Source of the DNA: a bacterium
Lineage (GTDB): Bacteria > Armatimonadota > Fimbriimonadia > Fimbriimonadales > Fimbriimonadaceae
DNA length: 64,000 nt
Direction: 5' to 3'
Assembly (NCBI GenBank): GCA_027483535.1
Contig: JAIXUN010000003.1
Span: forward strand, 707,362 to 771,361
Shown here in pieces: positions 44,366 through 55,260 of this stretch. Under the pieces are notes generated by a model, which saw only the letters and a program-made list of their open reading frames with translations, was not told the origin of the DNA and made no database searches. The position numbers were made by a program, and so were the translations under genes. Numbering within the stretch: the stretch's first letter is position 1; each line of letters starts with the position of its first letter.

Positions 44366-44980
44366 ATGAAATCTATTACTGCCTCCGCTCTAATCGCTTT
44401 GGGTGCTGTCGCAAGCGCACAAACCTCGTTCTCCATTAACATTGCTCCTACGGTCACCGCTGTAGACAATGTCAATATCTCATTCGGCGTCGACGTCGAA
44501 GGTGACATCACATCCTTCCCGGTCTCGGTTCTGAGCACTGCGCCCGTGGGCAGCGTTACCACCGTGGAGTTCTCCACGAACGTAGACCCCAGCCTGTTCA
44601 GTTACGCAATTGTTGGAACTTACGGCGAGACGGGAATGACGATCGGTGTGAACAAGGCCGTCGCATCCTCGGTCTTGGGACTTACTTGGGAGCAAGTGTT
44701 CACGGACACCGCTTTCTCGAAGTCTTCGGTGCGAGATAGCTTTGCCACAGATAACTTCTTCGGCAAGCTCTCGTTCTCGCAGTACCTCACCGGAGTTGAG
44801 ATTCAAACCGGCTCGGGTCTTCAAAGCCTCTTGGCTCCGATCGGAGAAGACGTCGAGTTGATCAATTTCAGCACCGCTTCCGCTAACGGATCGGCTCGGT
44901 TGCAAGCCGTTCCGGAGCCTGCATCTATCGCAGCGGTCGGAATGGGCCTGCTCGCGTTGGTACGACGAAAGAAGCGCTGA
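44366..44980 (+). CDS. PEP-CTERM sorting-domain surface protein
   Basis: A 204-residue exported protein: signal peptide (MKSITASALIALGAVASAQ), a beta-rich Thr/Ser/Val-rich body, and a C-terminal tripartite signal VPEPAS, a hydrophobic helix and RRKKR. This is the substrate signal for exosortase/archaeosortase-type processing. The ATG at 44366 has AGGTGA at 44355-44360, better than the GTG at 44357, which lies inside that Shine-Dalgarno. No exosortase is in the window. Confidence 0.9.
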   Translation: MKSITASALIALGAVASAQTSFSINIAPTVTAVDNVNISFGVDVEGDITSFPVSVLSTAPVGSVTTVEFSTNVDPSLFSYAIVGTYGETGMTIGVNKAVASSVLGLTWEQVFTDTAFSKSSVRDSFATDNFFGKLSFSQYLTGVEIQTGSGLQSLLAPIGEDVELINFSTASANGSARLQAVPEPASIAAVGMGLLALVRRKKR

Positions 44981-44989
44981 TCTTCAGCA

Positions 44990-45020
44990 TCCCCGGTAGG
45001 TTCCTTTCCCTACCGGGGTT
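44990..45020 (+). terminator. Hairpin terminator after the PEP-CTERM gene
   Basis: CCCCGGTAGG and CCTACCGGGG pair perfectly over an 8-base loop, followed by TTCC; the T run is short. Confidence 0.75.
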
Positions 45021-45176
45021 CCGGCCATCGCTGGGATGTTTTCCTGCAAAACCCATTCAATAATTCCGGAATCTAGCGGGTTTTCGGTGATATCGCGGAC
45101 CGAACCGATTTATAACGGTATCGTCAAATCAAGCAGGCCTGCTTTTGATTGGCAGCGAGGCACAGTAGGAAACATC

Positions 45177-46544
45177 ATGTCGGGCAATACTTCACGAAGA
45201 CAAATTCTTCAGGCAACAACGACGGTTGCCGCCGCATCCGCATTGCCGAACCTTGGGTTCGGTTCGGTTCACATCCAAGGATCCGATGAGATTCGCGTCG
45301 CCGTTGTCGGCTGCGGTGGACGAGGTGGTGGAGCCGTTGAGAACGCACTTCTGACCAAGAGCGGACCCGTCAAGTTGGTCGCCATGGCAGACGTTTTTGA
45401 AGATCGTCTGAACGGTTGCTACAACAGCCTTGTCGGTCGATACAAAGACAAGATGGACGTGCCGCAAGATCGCAAGTTCTTAGGTTTCGACTCCTACAAG
45501 CAAGCCATGGACTGCCTTCGACCTGGCGACGTGGTCATTCTCACGACCCCGCCCGCTTTCCGATGGGTGCACTTCCAGTACGCCATCGAGAAGAAGCTGA
45601 ACGTCTTCATGGAGAAGCCGGTCACGACAGACGGCCCTACCAGCCGAAAGATGCTCGAACTCGGTGCTCTTTCCGAGCAGAAGGGACTCAAGGTCGGTGT
45701 CGGACTCATGTCTCGACACACCGTCGGTCTCCAAGAGCTTCACAAGCGCGTGCAAGATGGCGAACTCGGCGAGATTCTTCTTCTTCGCGGATACCGCATG
45801 CACGGTCCGGCGGCATCGTTCGAATCCACTCCTAAGCCCGACAACATGAGTCACCTGGAGTATCAGATTCGCCGATTCCACAGCTTCCTTTGGGCAAGCG
45901 GTGGTTGCTTCAACGACTTCTACATTCACCACGTCGACCACCTTTCTTGGATGAAGAACGGCTGGCCCGTGAAGGCGCAAGCATCGGGCGGTCGACACTA
46001 TCGCACCAACCGAGAAGGCCAACCGCTCATCGACCAAAACTTCGACAACTACTCGGTGGAGTACACGTTTGCAGACGGCACGAAGTTCTTCTTCGAGGGT
46101 CGATGCGTCAACGGAGCCCACGGTCAGTTCTCCAGCTACGTCCACGGAACCAAGGGCGCGGCGATCGCGGCTCGAAGCGGCGACTGTGGCGGACCTGCCG
46201 CCATCTATGGCAACCAATCCCTTGAGGGATCACCAAAGTGGATCACCAAGGATCGGTCCAACCCGTACCAGAACGAGTGGGAAGTTCTCATGCTCGCCAT
46301 CCGAAACAACACCCCGCACAACGAGGTGAAGCGCGGCGTGGAGGCAAGCGTTACGTCGAGCATGGGTCGCATGGCGGCTCACACGGGTCAGATCGTGACC
46401 TTCGATCAGATGCTCAACAGCACCCACGAGTTCGCTCCGGGTGTGGACAAACTCACCATGACCTCGGATTCACCGCTCATGCCCGATGCAAGCGGCAAGT
46501 ATCCGATCCCGATGCCGGGCATCAAGACCGAACGCGAGTTCTAA
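45177..46544 (+). CDS. Tat-exported Gfo/Idh/MocA-family oxidoreductase
   Basis: A 455-residue protein beginning with a twin-arginine-type signal (SGNTSRRQILQATTTVAAAS). The NAD-binding motif is RVAVVGCGGRGGGAVENAL, the family Lys is in KLNVFMEKPVTTDGPT, and the C-terminal domain has CFNDFYIHHVDHLSWM. Tat export suggests folding with its cofactor before reaching the periplasm, as in the large secreted GFO group of planctomycetes. TAGGA before the ATG at 45177 and the signal fix the start; codons open upstream to 45036 are not used. Confidence 0.9.
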   Translation: MSGNTSRRQILQATTTVAAASALPNLGFGSVHIQGSDEIRVAVVGCGGRGGGAVENALLTKSGPVKLVAMADVFEDRLNGCYNSLVGRYKDKMDVPQDRKFLGFDSYKQAMDCLRPGDVVILTTPPAFRWVHFQYAIEKKLNVFMEKPVTTDGPTSRKMLELGALSEQKGLKVGVGLMSRHTVGLQELHKRVQDGELGEILLLRGYRMHGPAASFESTPKPDNMSHLEYQIRRFHSFLWASGGCFNDFYIHHVDHLSWMKNGWPVKAQASGGRHYRTNREGQPLIDQNFDNYSVEYTFADGTKFFFEGRCVNGAHGQFSSYVHGTKGAAIAARSGDCGGPAAIYGNQSLEGSPKWITKDRSNPYQNEWEVLMLAIRNNTPHNEVKRGVEASVTSSMGRMAAHTGQIVTFDQMLNSTHEFAPGVDKLTMTSDSPLMPDASGKYPIPMPGIKTEREF

Positions 46545-46560
46545 GTCCGGCCCCACTAAG

Positions 46561-47562
46561 TTAGGGAGCGACCTTCACAAACGCTTTTATCCCCGGATAA
46601 AAGCGGAGAAGGCGCTCCCTTCCTGCTTCATCAAGCACCGTAAGCGCGGTGGAGATGGGATCGGTGATGAAACCGTTTCGACCGATCACCGAAGCCTGAA
46701 CTCGACTGCTGAGCCCGTATCCGGTCTTAGGATCGACCACGTGCGAGTACCGAGTCCCGTTGATCTCGACAAACTGTTCGGTGTCTCCGGAAGATGCCAA
46801 GGAGCAATTCTTTAGGACCATCTCTGCCGAGACTCCCGGCCCAGCCGCGTTCGGAACCGTGATCTTCCAGCCATCGGATTCCGGGGGAGCTTCACCCAGT
46901 CGGAGGTCGCCACCCATTTCAATGAGCGCACTGGAAAGCCCATAGGACTGAATGGTTCTTAGCGCGGCATCGGCGGCATGACCCTTGGCGATTCCTCCCA
47001 GGTCGAGTCTCATCCCCGGCACTTTGAGTTCCACGGTGCGATCCTTGGCGTTGAGAACCATGTTCTGGTAGCCCACCGCGGCCCGAGCCTTTTTGATCTC
47101 GTCCAAACTCGGGAGCACCTTGTCTTTGCGCGCTTTTCGCCAGATTTGAACGAGTGGTCCAACCGTCACATCAAAGGCTCCATTGGTGCGGATGGAAAGC
47201 ACCTTGGCAAAGTTAAGAACTTCGTAGAGTTCGGGAGACACTTTCACCGGTCCCGATCCCGATTGTCGGCAGAGGCGCATGAGCTCGCTCTCGGCCCGAT
47301 AGTCGCTCATGATTTGCTCAAGTGCAGCTATTTTCTTATAAGCCGCCTCGACCGCCTTATCTGCATCCTCTTTGCGCGTAGCGTAGACCACAATTCGCGC
47401 GTCAATCCCCATGTGGTACTCGGTGAAGGTAAAACGCAGTTGAGCGTTTTCCGCACTTGATCCCTGCGCGTTTGATAACGGCGCCGCAGGTTGCGATTGA
47501 TCGGGAACCGCCACAGCGTGAGAGCAGACAACGATGAAAGAACCAAAGATGGATAAAGCCAC
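46561..47562 (-). CDS. apbE: FAD:protein FMN transferase (ApbE family)
   Basis: Covalently attaches FMN to Thr/Ser of flavoproteins outside the cytoplasm. Signal-peptide-like ALSIFGSFIVVCSHAVAVP precedes the catalytic domain, which has YHMGIDARIVVYA, NGAFDVTVGPLVQIWRKA, RLDLGGIAKGHAAD, ALIEMGGDLRLGE and the late YSHVVDPKTGYG with DPISTALTVL. I chose the GTG at 47562 because it puts the signal peptide at the N-terminus; codons are open to 47655. Either way the 5' end overlaps the divergent FGE-like gene. No flavoprotein target lies nearby. Confidence 0.88.
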   Translation of the reverse strand: MALSIFGSFIVVCSHAVAVPDQSQPAAPLSNAQGSSAENAQLRFTFTEYHMGIDARIVVYATRKEDADKAVEAAYKKIAALEQIMSDYRAESELMRLCRQSGSGPVKVSPELYEVLNFAKVLSIRTNGAFDVTVGPLVQIWRKARKDKVLPSLDEIKKARAAVGYQNMVLNAKDRTVELKVPGMRLDLGGIAKGHAADAALRTIQSYGLSSALIEMGGDLRLGEAPPESDGWKITVPNAAGPGVSAEMVLKNCSLASSGDTEQFVEINGTRYSHVVDPKTGYGLSSRVQASVIGRNGFITDPISTALTVLDEAGRERLLRFYPGIKAFVKVAP

Positions 47563-48487
47563 TCGAGCCCTTACTCCGAACCGAATGTTCGGTACCGCGC
47601 TCCTTCTTACGGTGGGTGCATCGCTTGCCTTTGCCATGGATTCTTCGCGCAACATGGATTCCTCTCGTCAGGGCGGCGCGCAGAAGAGTGCGCTCAAAGC
47701 CCCTCTCAAGACTGTACGACCAACGGGCGCGAATGCTACGCTCGCAGGTTCGCAAGCGCTGAAATCGTACGAAGTGCAATTTCCTAACAGCGTAGTGAAG
47801 ATGAAGATGATCGAGATTCCCGGCGGGAAGATCACGATCGGTGGAAAGAGCGTAACCGTCAAGCCGTTCTACATCGCCGAATCGGAGACGCCCTGGGAGA
47901 TGTTCGACCTCTTCCTCAACAGCGGCGATCCTTCTAAGCCTTACGACCAAACCAATTTCGCGCCGGACGCCATTGCTCGCCCGAGCAAGAGCTACATCCT
48001 GCCCGACCTCGGATGGGGTCACCGTGGCTGGGCAACCATCAACGTGAGCTTCACGACGGTGGACATGTTCTGCCGATGGATGTCCTCGGTCACGGGTAAG
48101 AAGTATCGACTCCCAACCGAAGCCGAGTGGGAATTGGCTGCACGAGGCGGTGCAACGGGAGCCTTCAAGATGAGCAAAGACGAAGTGGACGCGGTGAGCT
48201 GGTTTGAAGACAACGCGGACGGTACTGCTCAGCCCATCAAGAAGAAGCAGCCGAACGCCTACGGTCTCTACGATATCCTCGGCAACGTGGGTGAGTGGGC
48301 AACCGACATCGAAGGCAAGCCCGTTCTTTGCGGACCCTGCTTCGAGGACCCGCTTAAGGACGTGAACTGGTCGCTGCGGAAGCGCTTCGACCCGTCTTGG
48401 CAAGAGAGCGACCCCCAAAGCCCCAAGAGCCGCTGGTGGCTTGCTGACGGCGCTTTCTGTGGCTTCCGCGTGGTCTGCGAGGACTAA
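47534..48487 (+). CDS. Formylglycine-generating-enzyme-like (SUMF1-fold) exported protein
   Basis: A 317-residue protein with an N-terminal export segment (MFGTALLLTVGASLAFA after a basic lead) and an FGE-sulfatase fold: EIPGGKITIGG, YRLPTEAEWELAARGG, NAYGLYDILGNVGEWATDI and CGFRVVC at the end. The copper-binding C-x4-C pair of true FGEs is not seen; there is CGPC instead. Most such family members lack FGE activity, and no sulfatase is nearby. Start ATG 47534 or 47549 or 47585 is uncertain. The ThuA gene begins at the base after its stop. Confidence 0.82.
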   Translation: MKEPKMDKATRALTPNRMFGTALLLTVGASLAFAMDSSRNMDSSRQGGAQKSALKAPLKTVRPTGANATLAGSQALKSYEVQFPNSVVKMKMIEIPGGKITIGGKSVTVKPFYIAESETPWEMFDLFLNSGDPSKPYDQTNFAPDAIARPSKSYILPDLGWGHRGWATINVSFTTVDMFCRWMSSVTGKKYRLPTEAEWELAARGGATGAFKMSKDEVDAVSWFEDNADGTAQPIKKKQPNAYGLYDILGNVGEWATDIEGKPVLCGPCFEDPLKDVNWSLRKRFDPSWQESDPQSPKSRWWLADGAFCGFRVVCED

Positions 48488-49465
48488 ATGAATCCTGCCC
48501 TGCTCACCACGATCATTCTGTCTGCAGGTCTTGGTGAGCAGGCAGCCCCGCTTATTCTAGAAGGGCAGGACGGCCCCGGTAAAGGCAAGCACGTTGTGCT
48601 GCTTGCAGGGGACGAAGAATATCGCTCTGAGGAGATGCTCCCGCAACTAGCTCGAATCCTCGCTGAGCGGCACGGGTTCAAGGTCACCGTTTCGTTTCCG
48701 GTGAACGAAAAGGGTCAGATCGAGCCGAACTCTCAGAAGAAGCAGATCGGTCTCGAGGCGCTCGAAACGGCCGACTTGGTGGTGATGATGCTCCGCTTCC
48801 GGCAATGGCCCGCGGCAGATATGAAGCGATTCGTCGATCGCTACCTCGCCGGTGTGCCCATCGTCGCGATTCGCACGAGCACGCATGCTTTCAATTATCC
48901 CAACGACTCCACCGATCCCTATCGCCGATACGGTTGGACCTCGCGAGAGTGGAAAGGAGGATTTGGCGAGCAAGTTCTTGGAGAAACTTGGATCAGCCAC
49001 TGGGGCAACCATGGTTCCCAGGGCACACGAGGCATGGCCGTAGCCGAGCACCCGATCTTATCCGGTGTGAACGATGTCTTCGGAACAACCGACGTGTACG
49101 AAGCTGCCCCACCCGAGGACGCCAAAATTCTGATGCGTGGGGAAGTGGTTGACGGCATGAAGCCTGGCGATCCCCCAGCCAAGGGCAAGAAGATCACCAA
49201 TCAGGGCGTGCAACAGGAGCTCAATCAGCCTATGATGCCGATTCTCTGGTTGCTTGAGCGGACAAACGAAGCAGGGAAGTCGAATCGAATCGTAACGACG
49301 ACGATGGGCGCCGCCACCGATTTTCTAAACGAAGGCTTCCGCCGAGTCGTGGTCAATTCCGTCTTCTGGGGTCTTAAACTTCCAATCTCAACAAAAACCA
49401 ACGTGGATTTGGTAGGCGACTATAAGCCATCGAAGTTTGGGTTCCGCCCAGATCGTTCCAAATAG
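48488..49465 (+). CDS. ThuA-like domain protein
   Basis: A 325-residue protein with a class-I glutamine-amidotransferase-like flavodoxin fold: HVVLLAGDEEYRSEEMLPQLARIL, ADLVVMMLRFRQWP and VPIVAIRTSTHAFNYP are typical of the ThuA family linked to sugar use and common in planctomycete-like secretomes. A short hydrophobic N-terminus may export it. It follows the FGE-like gene with no gap, so the two are an operon and probably share a substrate context. Confidence 0.87.
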   Translation: MNPALLTTIILSAGLGEQAAPLILEGQDGPGKGKHVVLLAGDEEYRSEEMLPQLARILAERHGFKVTVSFPVNEKGQIEPNSQKKQIGLEALETADLVVMMLRFRQWPAADMKRFVDRYLAGVPIVAIRTSTHAFNYPNDSTDPYRRYGWTSREWKGGFGEQVLGETWISHWGNHGSQGTRGMAVAEHPILSGVNDVFGTTDVYEAAPPEDAKILMRGEVVDGMKPGDPPAKGKKITNQGVQQELNQPMMPILWLLERTNEAGKSNRIVTTTMGAATDFLNEGFRRVVVNSVFWGLKLPISTKTNVDLVGDYKPSKFGFRPDRSK

Positions 49466-49494
49466 GGGAACTAACTCGCCATTCCCTGCGCATC

Positions 49495-49500
49495 TATAAT
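49495..49500 (+). promoter_or_regulatory. Consensus TATAAT -10 box upstream of the SDR epimerase
   Basis: TATAAT ends 7 bases before an ATG at 49507, which opens a six-codon frame (MRIVGR) whose TGA overlaps the true ATG at 49524 as ATGA. Confidence 0.6.
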
Positions 49501-49523
49501 CTCGCTATGAGGATTGTGGGGAG

Positions 49524-50435
49524 ATGAGGATTCTAGTTTTAGGCGGCACCCAGTTTGTGGGTCGACACTTCGTGGAAGCGGCGCTTGCCGCCGGACATGA
49601 TCTGACCCTTGTTCATCGGGGCAAAACAGGGGCCGACCTTTTCCCGCAGGTGAACCACGTCCTTACTGACCGTTTGGAATCTCTCGACGCACTCACAAAC
49701 GATTCTTGGGACGCTTTGGTCGACGTCAGCGCCTACGTTCCGAGAGCGGTCAAGATTGCAGGCGAGGCCCTCGCCACGCGGGTCGACTACCTTCTCCAGG
49801 TCTCCACCATCTCCGTTTACGCCGGGGAAGGGACCACGATCGACGAAGACTCCGCTAAGGCAACCCTCAAGGATCCGACTACGGAAGAGATCAACTGGGA
49901 GACATACGGTGGACTCAAGTATCTCTGCGAACTGGAAGCGGAGAAGTTCTTCCCGAACGTCGGCTTTGTTCGACCTACCTACGTGGTGGGTCCTTACGAT
50001 CACACCAAGCGGTTCACCCACTGGGTCGATCGCCTTGCTCGAAACAAGACCGTGGAAGTCCCGGTACGAGAGAGCGGTCACGCGGGTCCCATTCAACGGA
50101 TCGACGGTCGAGACCTCGCTGATTTCATGCTCAAAATGGTCGAGCAGAAGCTGACCGGACCGTTCAACGCCTGCGCTAACTCTCAGGAGTTCTTGGAGAT
50201 TCTGGAAGAGTGTCGAACGACGCTTGGTTCCAAGTCCGAAGTGGTGAAGGTCACCGAGCGAGTGGAGGGCAAGGCGTATCCGTTGCTTCCTCCGCTGGAC
50301 GGGGCCGCCGATGCAATGATGAACACATCCAACGCCAAGGCGGTTGCAGCGGGTCTATCATTCCGACCTCTTTCCGAGACGGTCAACGATCTCTGGGCTT
50401 GGTGGCAAACCCAAGGCGAAGAACTGGGAGATTAG
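49524..50435 (+). CDS. NAD-dependent epimerase/dehydratase (extended SDR)
   Basis: A 303-residue SDR protein with the Rossmann motif RILVLGGTQFVGRHFVEAAL. YGGLKYLCE (Tyr-x3-Lys) and VSTISVYAG give the catalytic triad region, and VRPTYVVGPYDHTKRF the substrate region. It resembles the chloroplast stem-loop-binding/isoflavone-reductase-like branch. Substrate unknown. GGGGAG touches the ATG, so initiation may depend on the coupled mini-ORF before it. Confidence 0.88.
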   Translation: MRILVLGGTQFVGRHFVEAALAAGHDLTLVHRGKTGADLFPQVNHVLTDRLESLDALTNDSWDALVDVSAYVPRAVKIAGEALATRVDYLLQVSTISVYAGEGTTIDEDSAKATLKDPTTEEINWETYGGLKYLCELEAEKFFPNVGFVRPTYVVGPYDHTKRFTHWVDRLARNKTVEVPVRESGHAGPIQRIDGRDLADFMLKMVEQKLTGPFNACANSQEFLEILEECRTTLGSKSEVVKVTERVEGKAYPLLPPLDGAADAMMNTSNAKAVAAGLSFRPLSETVNDLWAWWQTQGEELGD

Positions 50436-51027
50436 GATCGCCTCGCGCTCGAACCGAGTTGTTTTCTTAAACGGCGTGCCAAGGTCGGGAAAATCGACTT
50501 TGGCGCGATTATTCGTCGAATCAGGAGTGCCGAACGGCTCGGAAGCCTGGGTGCACTTTGGAATCGATGAGTGGTTGGATGACTACTCAGACCTTCCTCG
50601 ACCCGGCATTGGTCTTCGACCTGGTGGCGAACGACCCGACTTAGAAGCGGAATTGCCGCGCTCGTTCGAGGCCTTCTTCCGCAAGATTCGCGACCTAGCT
50701 GGTTCAGCCTCGGTCGTGGTGGATTCCAGTATCCATCGGCGATATGTGAACCCAATGAACCCGTGGGAGATCGCTACGCGCGTGCTCATTGAACAAACGC
50801 TCACTCGCGTCCATGTCGATTGCGCAGTGGACGAAATCAGACGCCGTTACGAGCTAACCGGGCACTTGGTGGCGGCGAACGGGCCAGGATGCACCGATGA
50901 TCCGTTGGAACGATGGCGCGCAGCAATCCTTGACTCCTGCGATTACGACTTGACCCTAGATTCCGGCTTGATGAGTCCGCGCGAACTCTGCGACCATCTG
51001 TCCAAGTTCCTTCAATCTCTCGAATAA
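50344..51027 (+). CDS. Chloramphenicol-phosphotransferase-like P-loop kinase
   Basis: A P-loop kinase resembling the CPT family: NRVVFLNGVPRSGKSTLARLF, the acidic HFGIDEWLDDY, and the lid-region arginines in DEIRRRYELTGH. The true start is unclear. The only ordinary start codon in frame is TTG at 50344, inside the SDR gene; ATT at 50431 or ATC at 50437, behind GGGAG, would fit the family's length better. Resistance is not implied, since similar proteins phosphorylate other small molecules. Confidence 0.7.
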   Translation: MQRVYHSDLFPRRSTISGLGGKPKAKNWEIRIASRSNRVVFLNGVPRSGKSTLARLFVESGVPNGSEAWVHFGIDEWLDDYSDLPRPGIGLRPGGERPDLEAELPRSFEAFFRKIRDLAGSASVVVDSSIHRRYVNPMNPWEIATRVLIEQTLTRVHVDCAVDEIRRRYELTGHLVAANGPGCTDDPLERWRAAILDSCDYDLTLDSGLMSPRELCDHLSKFLQSLE

Positions 51028-51089
51028 CCGAGCTAACCGCAGTTTGTTGGGACACTTATAGCAGGATCGGTGGTAAAAACCGTCTAATC

Positions 51090-54095
<3,006 letters not shown>

Positions 54096-54102
54096 CCGCA
54101 AT

Positions 54103-54136
54103 AATGGGCTCTCTCTCTTGCTGAGAGAGCCCATTC
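54103..54136. terminator. Hairpin between convergent genes
   Basis: AATGGGCTCTCTC at 54103-54115 pairs perfectly with 54123-54135 over a 7-base loop. T-rich flanks are weak. Confidence 0.75.
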
Positions 54137-54143
54137 ACCGAAC

Positions 54144-55193
54144 TTACTTCGTGACGACCGAATCGATTGGGATAACAATTACCCGACCCGTGAAGTTCTC
54201 TTTCAGCTTCAATCGGTTTGGTAAAACGCCCTTCGGTGCGGCAAAAACCAGCAGGCCGCGAATCGATTCTCCCGGTGCAACTTCCTGACTGATCGTCTTT
54301 CCGGAGCCCATCGAGATAAAGTCCGATCGCCAGTCAAGCTGCTCACCATCTTCGGTGGTCAGACTCGGCTGGAAAGAACTCCAGCTCACGCTTATTGGTT
54401 TTGCGAACAGGTTTGTGACTTTCATCTGGACCGTAATCACTTGATTGTCTTCTGATGGCTCGTAATCGCCGACTTTGCTCGTGCGAGTCGCGACCTCTTG
54501 GACTTCGATTTCTCGTCCTCCGACTTCAAACTTTGTCCCAATCTTTCCTGGTCCTTCGTTTGCGAGATCGATCCCGTCGTTGGTAAAGATCGACTCGACT
54601 TTACCAAGAGCATCGCTGAGGTCGTAGCGCAGAACGGCGCCAGACCCTCGGCGAACCATCAGTTTCTTCACAGGCCCAGTGTTGTAGATCGGCACTACTT
54701 TAACTACTTGCACCTTCTGAGCGGGCTTTAGATTAGCGTTGTAATGAGTCAGCGTATCCGCTTGATAGATATAGTCGCTGGAGGTGAAGTTCTGATCGTT
54801 CGGCGAGATGGCCGTGAACTCAAAAGAGCTCCAACTCAAGCTCATATCCGTGCCCTTTTGGGGGTTTTGGGCCGTAAAGGTGAGAATGAGCAAGCGCTCA
54901 CCCTCCTTAGCAAAAATGTTGTCCTGTGGATTCTTGAAGTAGGAAGCGATCCTGGCCGAGTTGAGAGTGAAGTGGAGTTCGCCGCCCTTCTCTCCGAGTT
55001 GGTAGGTCGTTCCGACTTTTCCGTTGTCACCGGGCAGTTGCACGGTCCCAAGGGTGGGTTTGTTCGGTGCAGGCTTCTGCGGAGCTTTCTGGGGTGCGGG
55101 CTTTTTCGGCGGAGCCTTCGGCGGTTTCTTTGTTTGCACTCCGGCGGGGACTCCGATAAGGAGAGCCAGGGCGATTGCTTCGCGAATAAACAT
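54144..55193 (-). CDS. Secreted DUF4352-like protein, copy A
   Basis: A 349-residue protein: signal peptide (to about VPAGVQT), a Lys/Pro/Ala low-complexity linker (PPKAPPKKPAPQKAPQKP), then two similar beta-sandwich domains (about 50-200 and 215-348) of the DUF4352/immunoglobulin-like kind with motifs such as LILTFTAQNPQKGTDMSLSW and VKVTNLFAKPISVSWSSF. It is a tandem paralogue of the next gene. Function unknown; the Lys-Pro linker suggests cell-wall or surface contact. Confidence 0.75.
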   Translation of the reverse strand: MFIREAIALALLIGVPAGVQTKKPPKAPPKKPAPQKAPQKPAPNKPTLGTVQLPGDNGKVGTTYQLGEKGGELHFTLNSARIASYFKNPQDNIFAKEGERLLILTFTAQNPQKGTDMSLSWSSFEFTAISPNDQNFTSSDYIYQADTLTHYNANLKPAQKVQVVKVVPIYNTGPVKKLMVRRGSGAVLRYDLSDALGKVESIFTNDGIDLANEGPGKIGTKFEVGGREIEVQEVATRTSKVGDYEPSEDNQVITVQMKVTNLFAKPISVSWSSFQPSLTTEDGEQLDWRSDFISMGSGKTISQEVAPGESIRGLLVFAAPKGVLPNRLKLKENFTGRVIVIPIDSVVTK

Positions 55194-55212
55194 AACTTCA
55201 GAATGTTAATCC

Positions 55213-55252
55213 AAAACCGTCAGCGAATCGTCAAGAATTCGCTGACGGTTTT
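55213..55252 (-). terminator. Terminator between the two DUF4352-like paralogues
   Basis: A perfect 16-bp stem (55213-55228 with 55237-55252) has an 8-base loop and TTTT at the minus-strand end. It separates the paralogues into two transcripts. Confidence 0.9.
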
Positions 55253-55260
55253 AGTCGTGG

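Noticed and set aside
50344..51027. Antibiotic (chloramphenicol) resistance gene
   Set aside because: Only the general CPT-like P-loop kinase fold is seen; there is no mobile context and the family has many other substrates.
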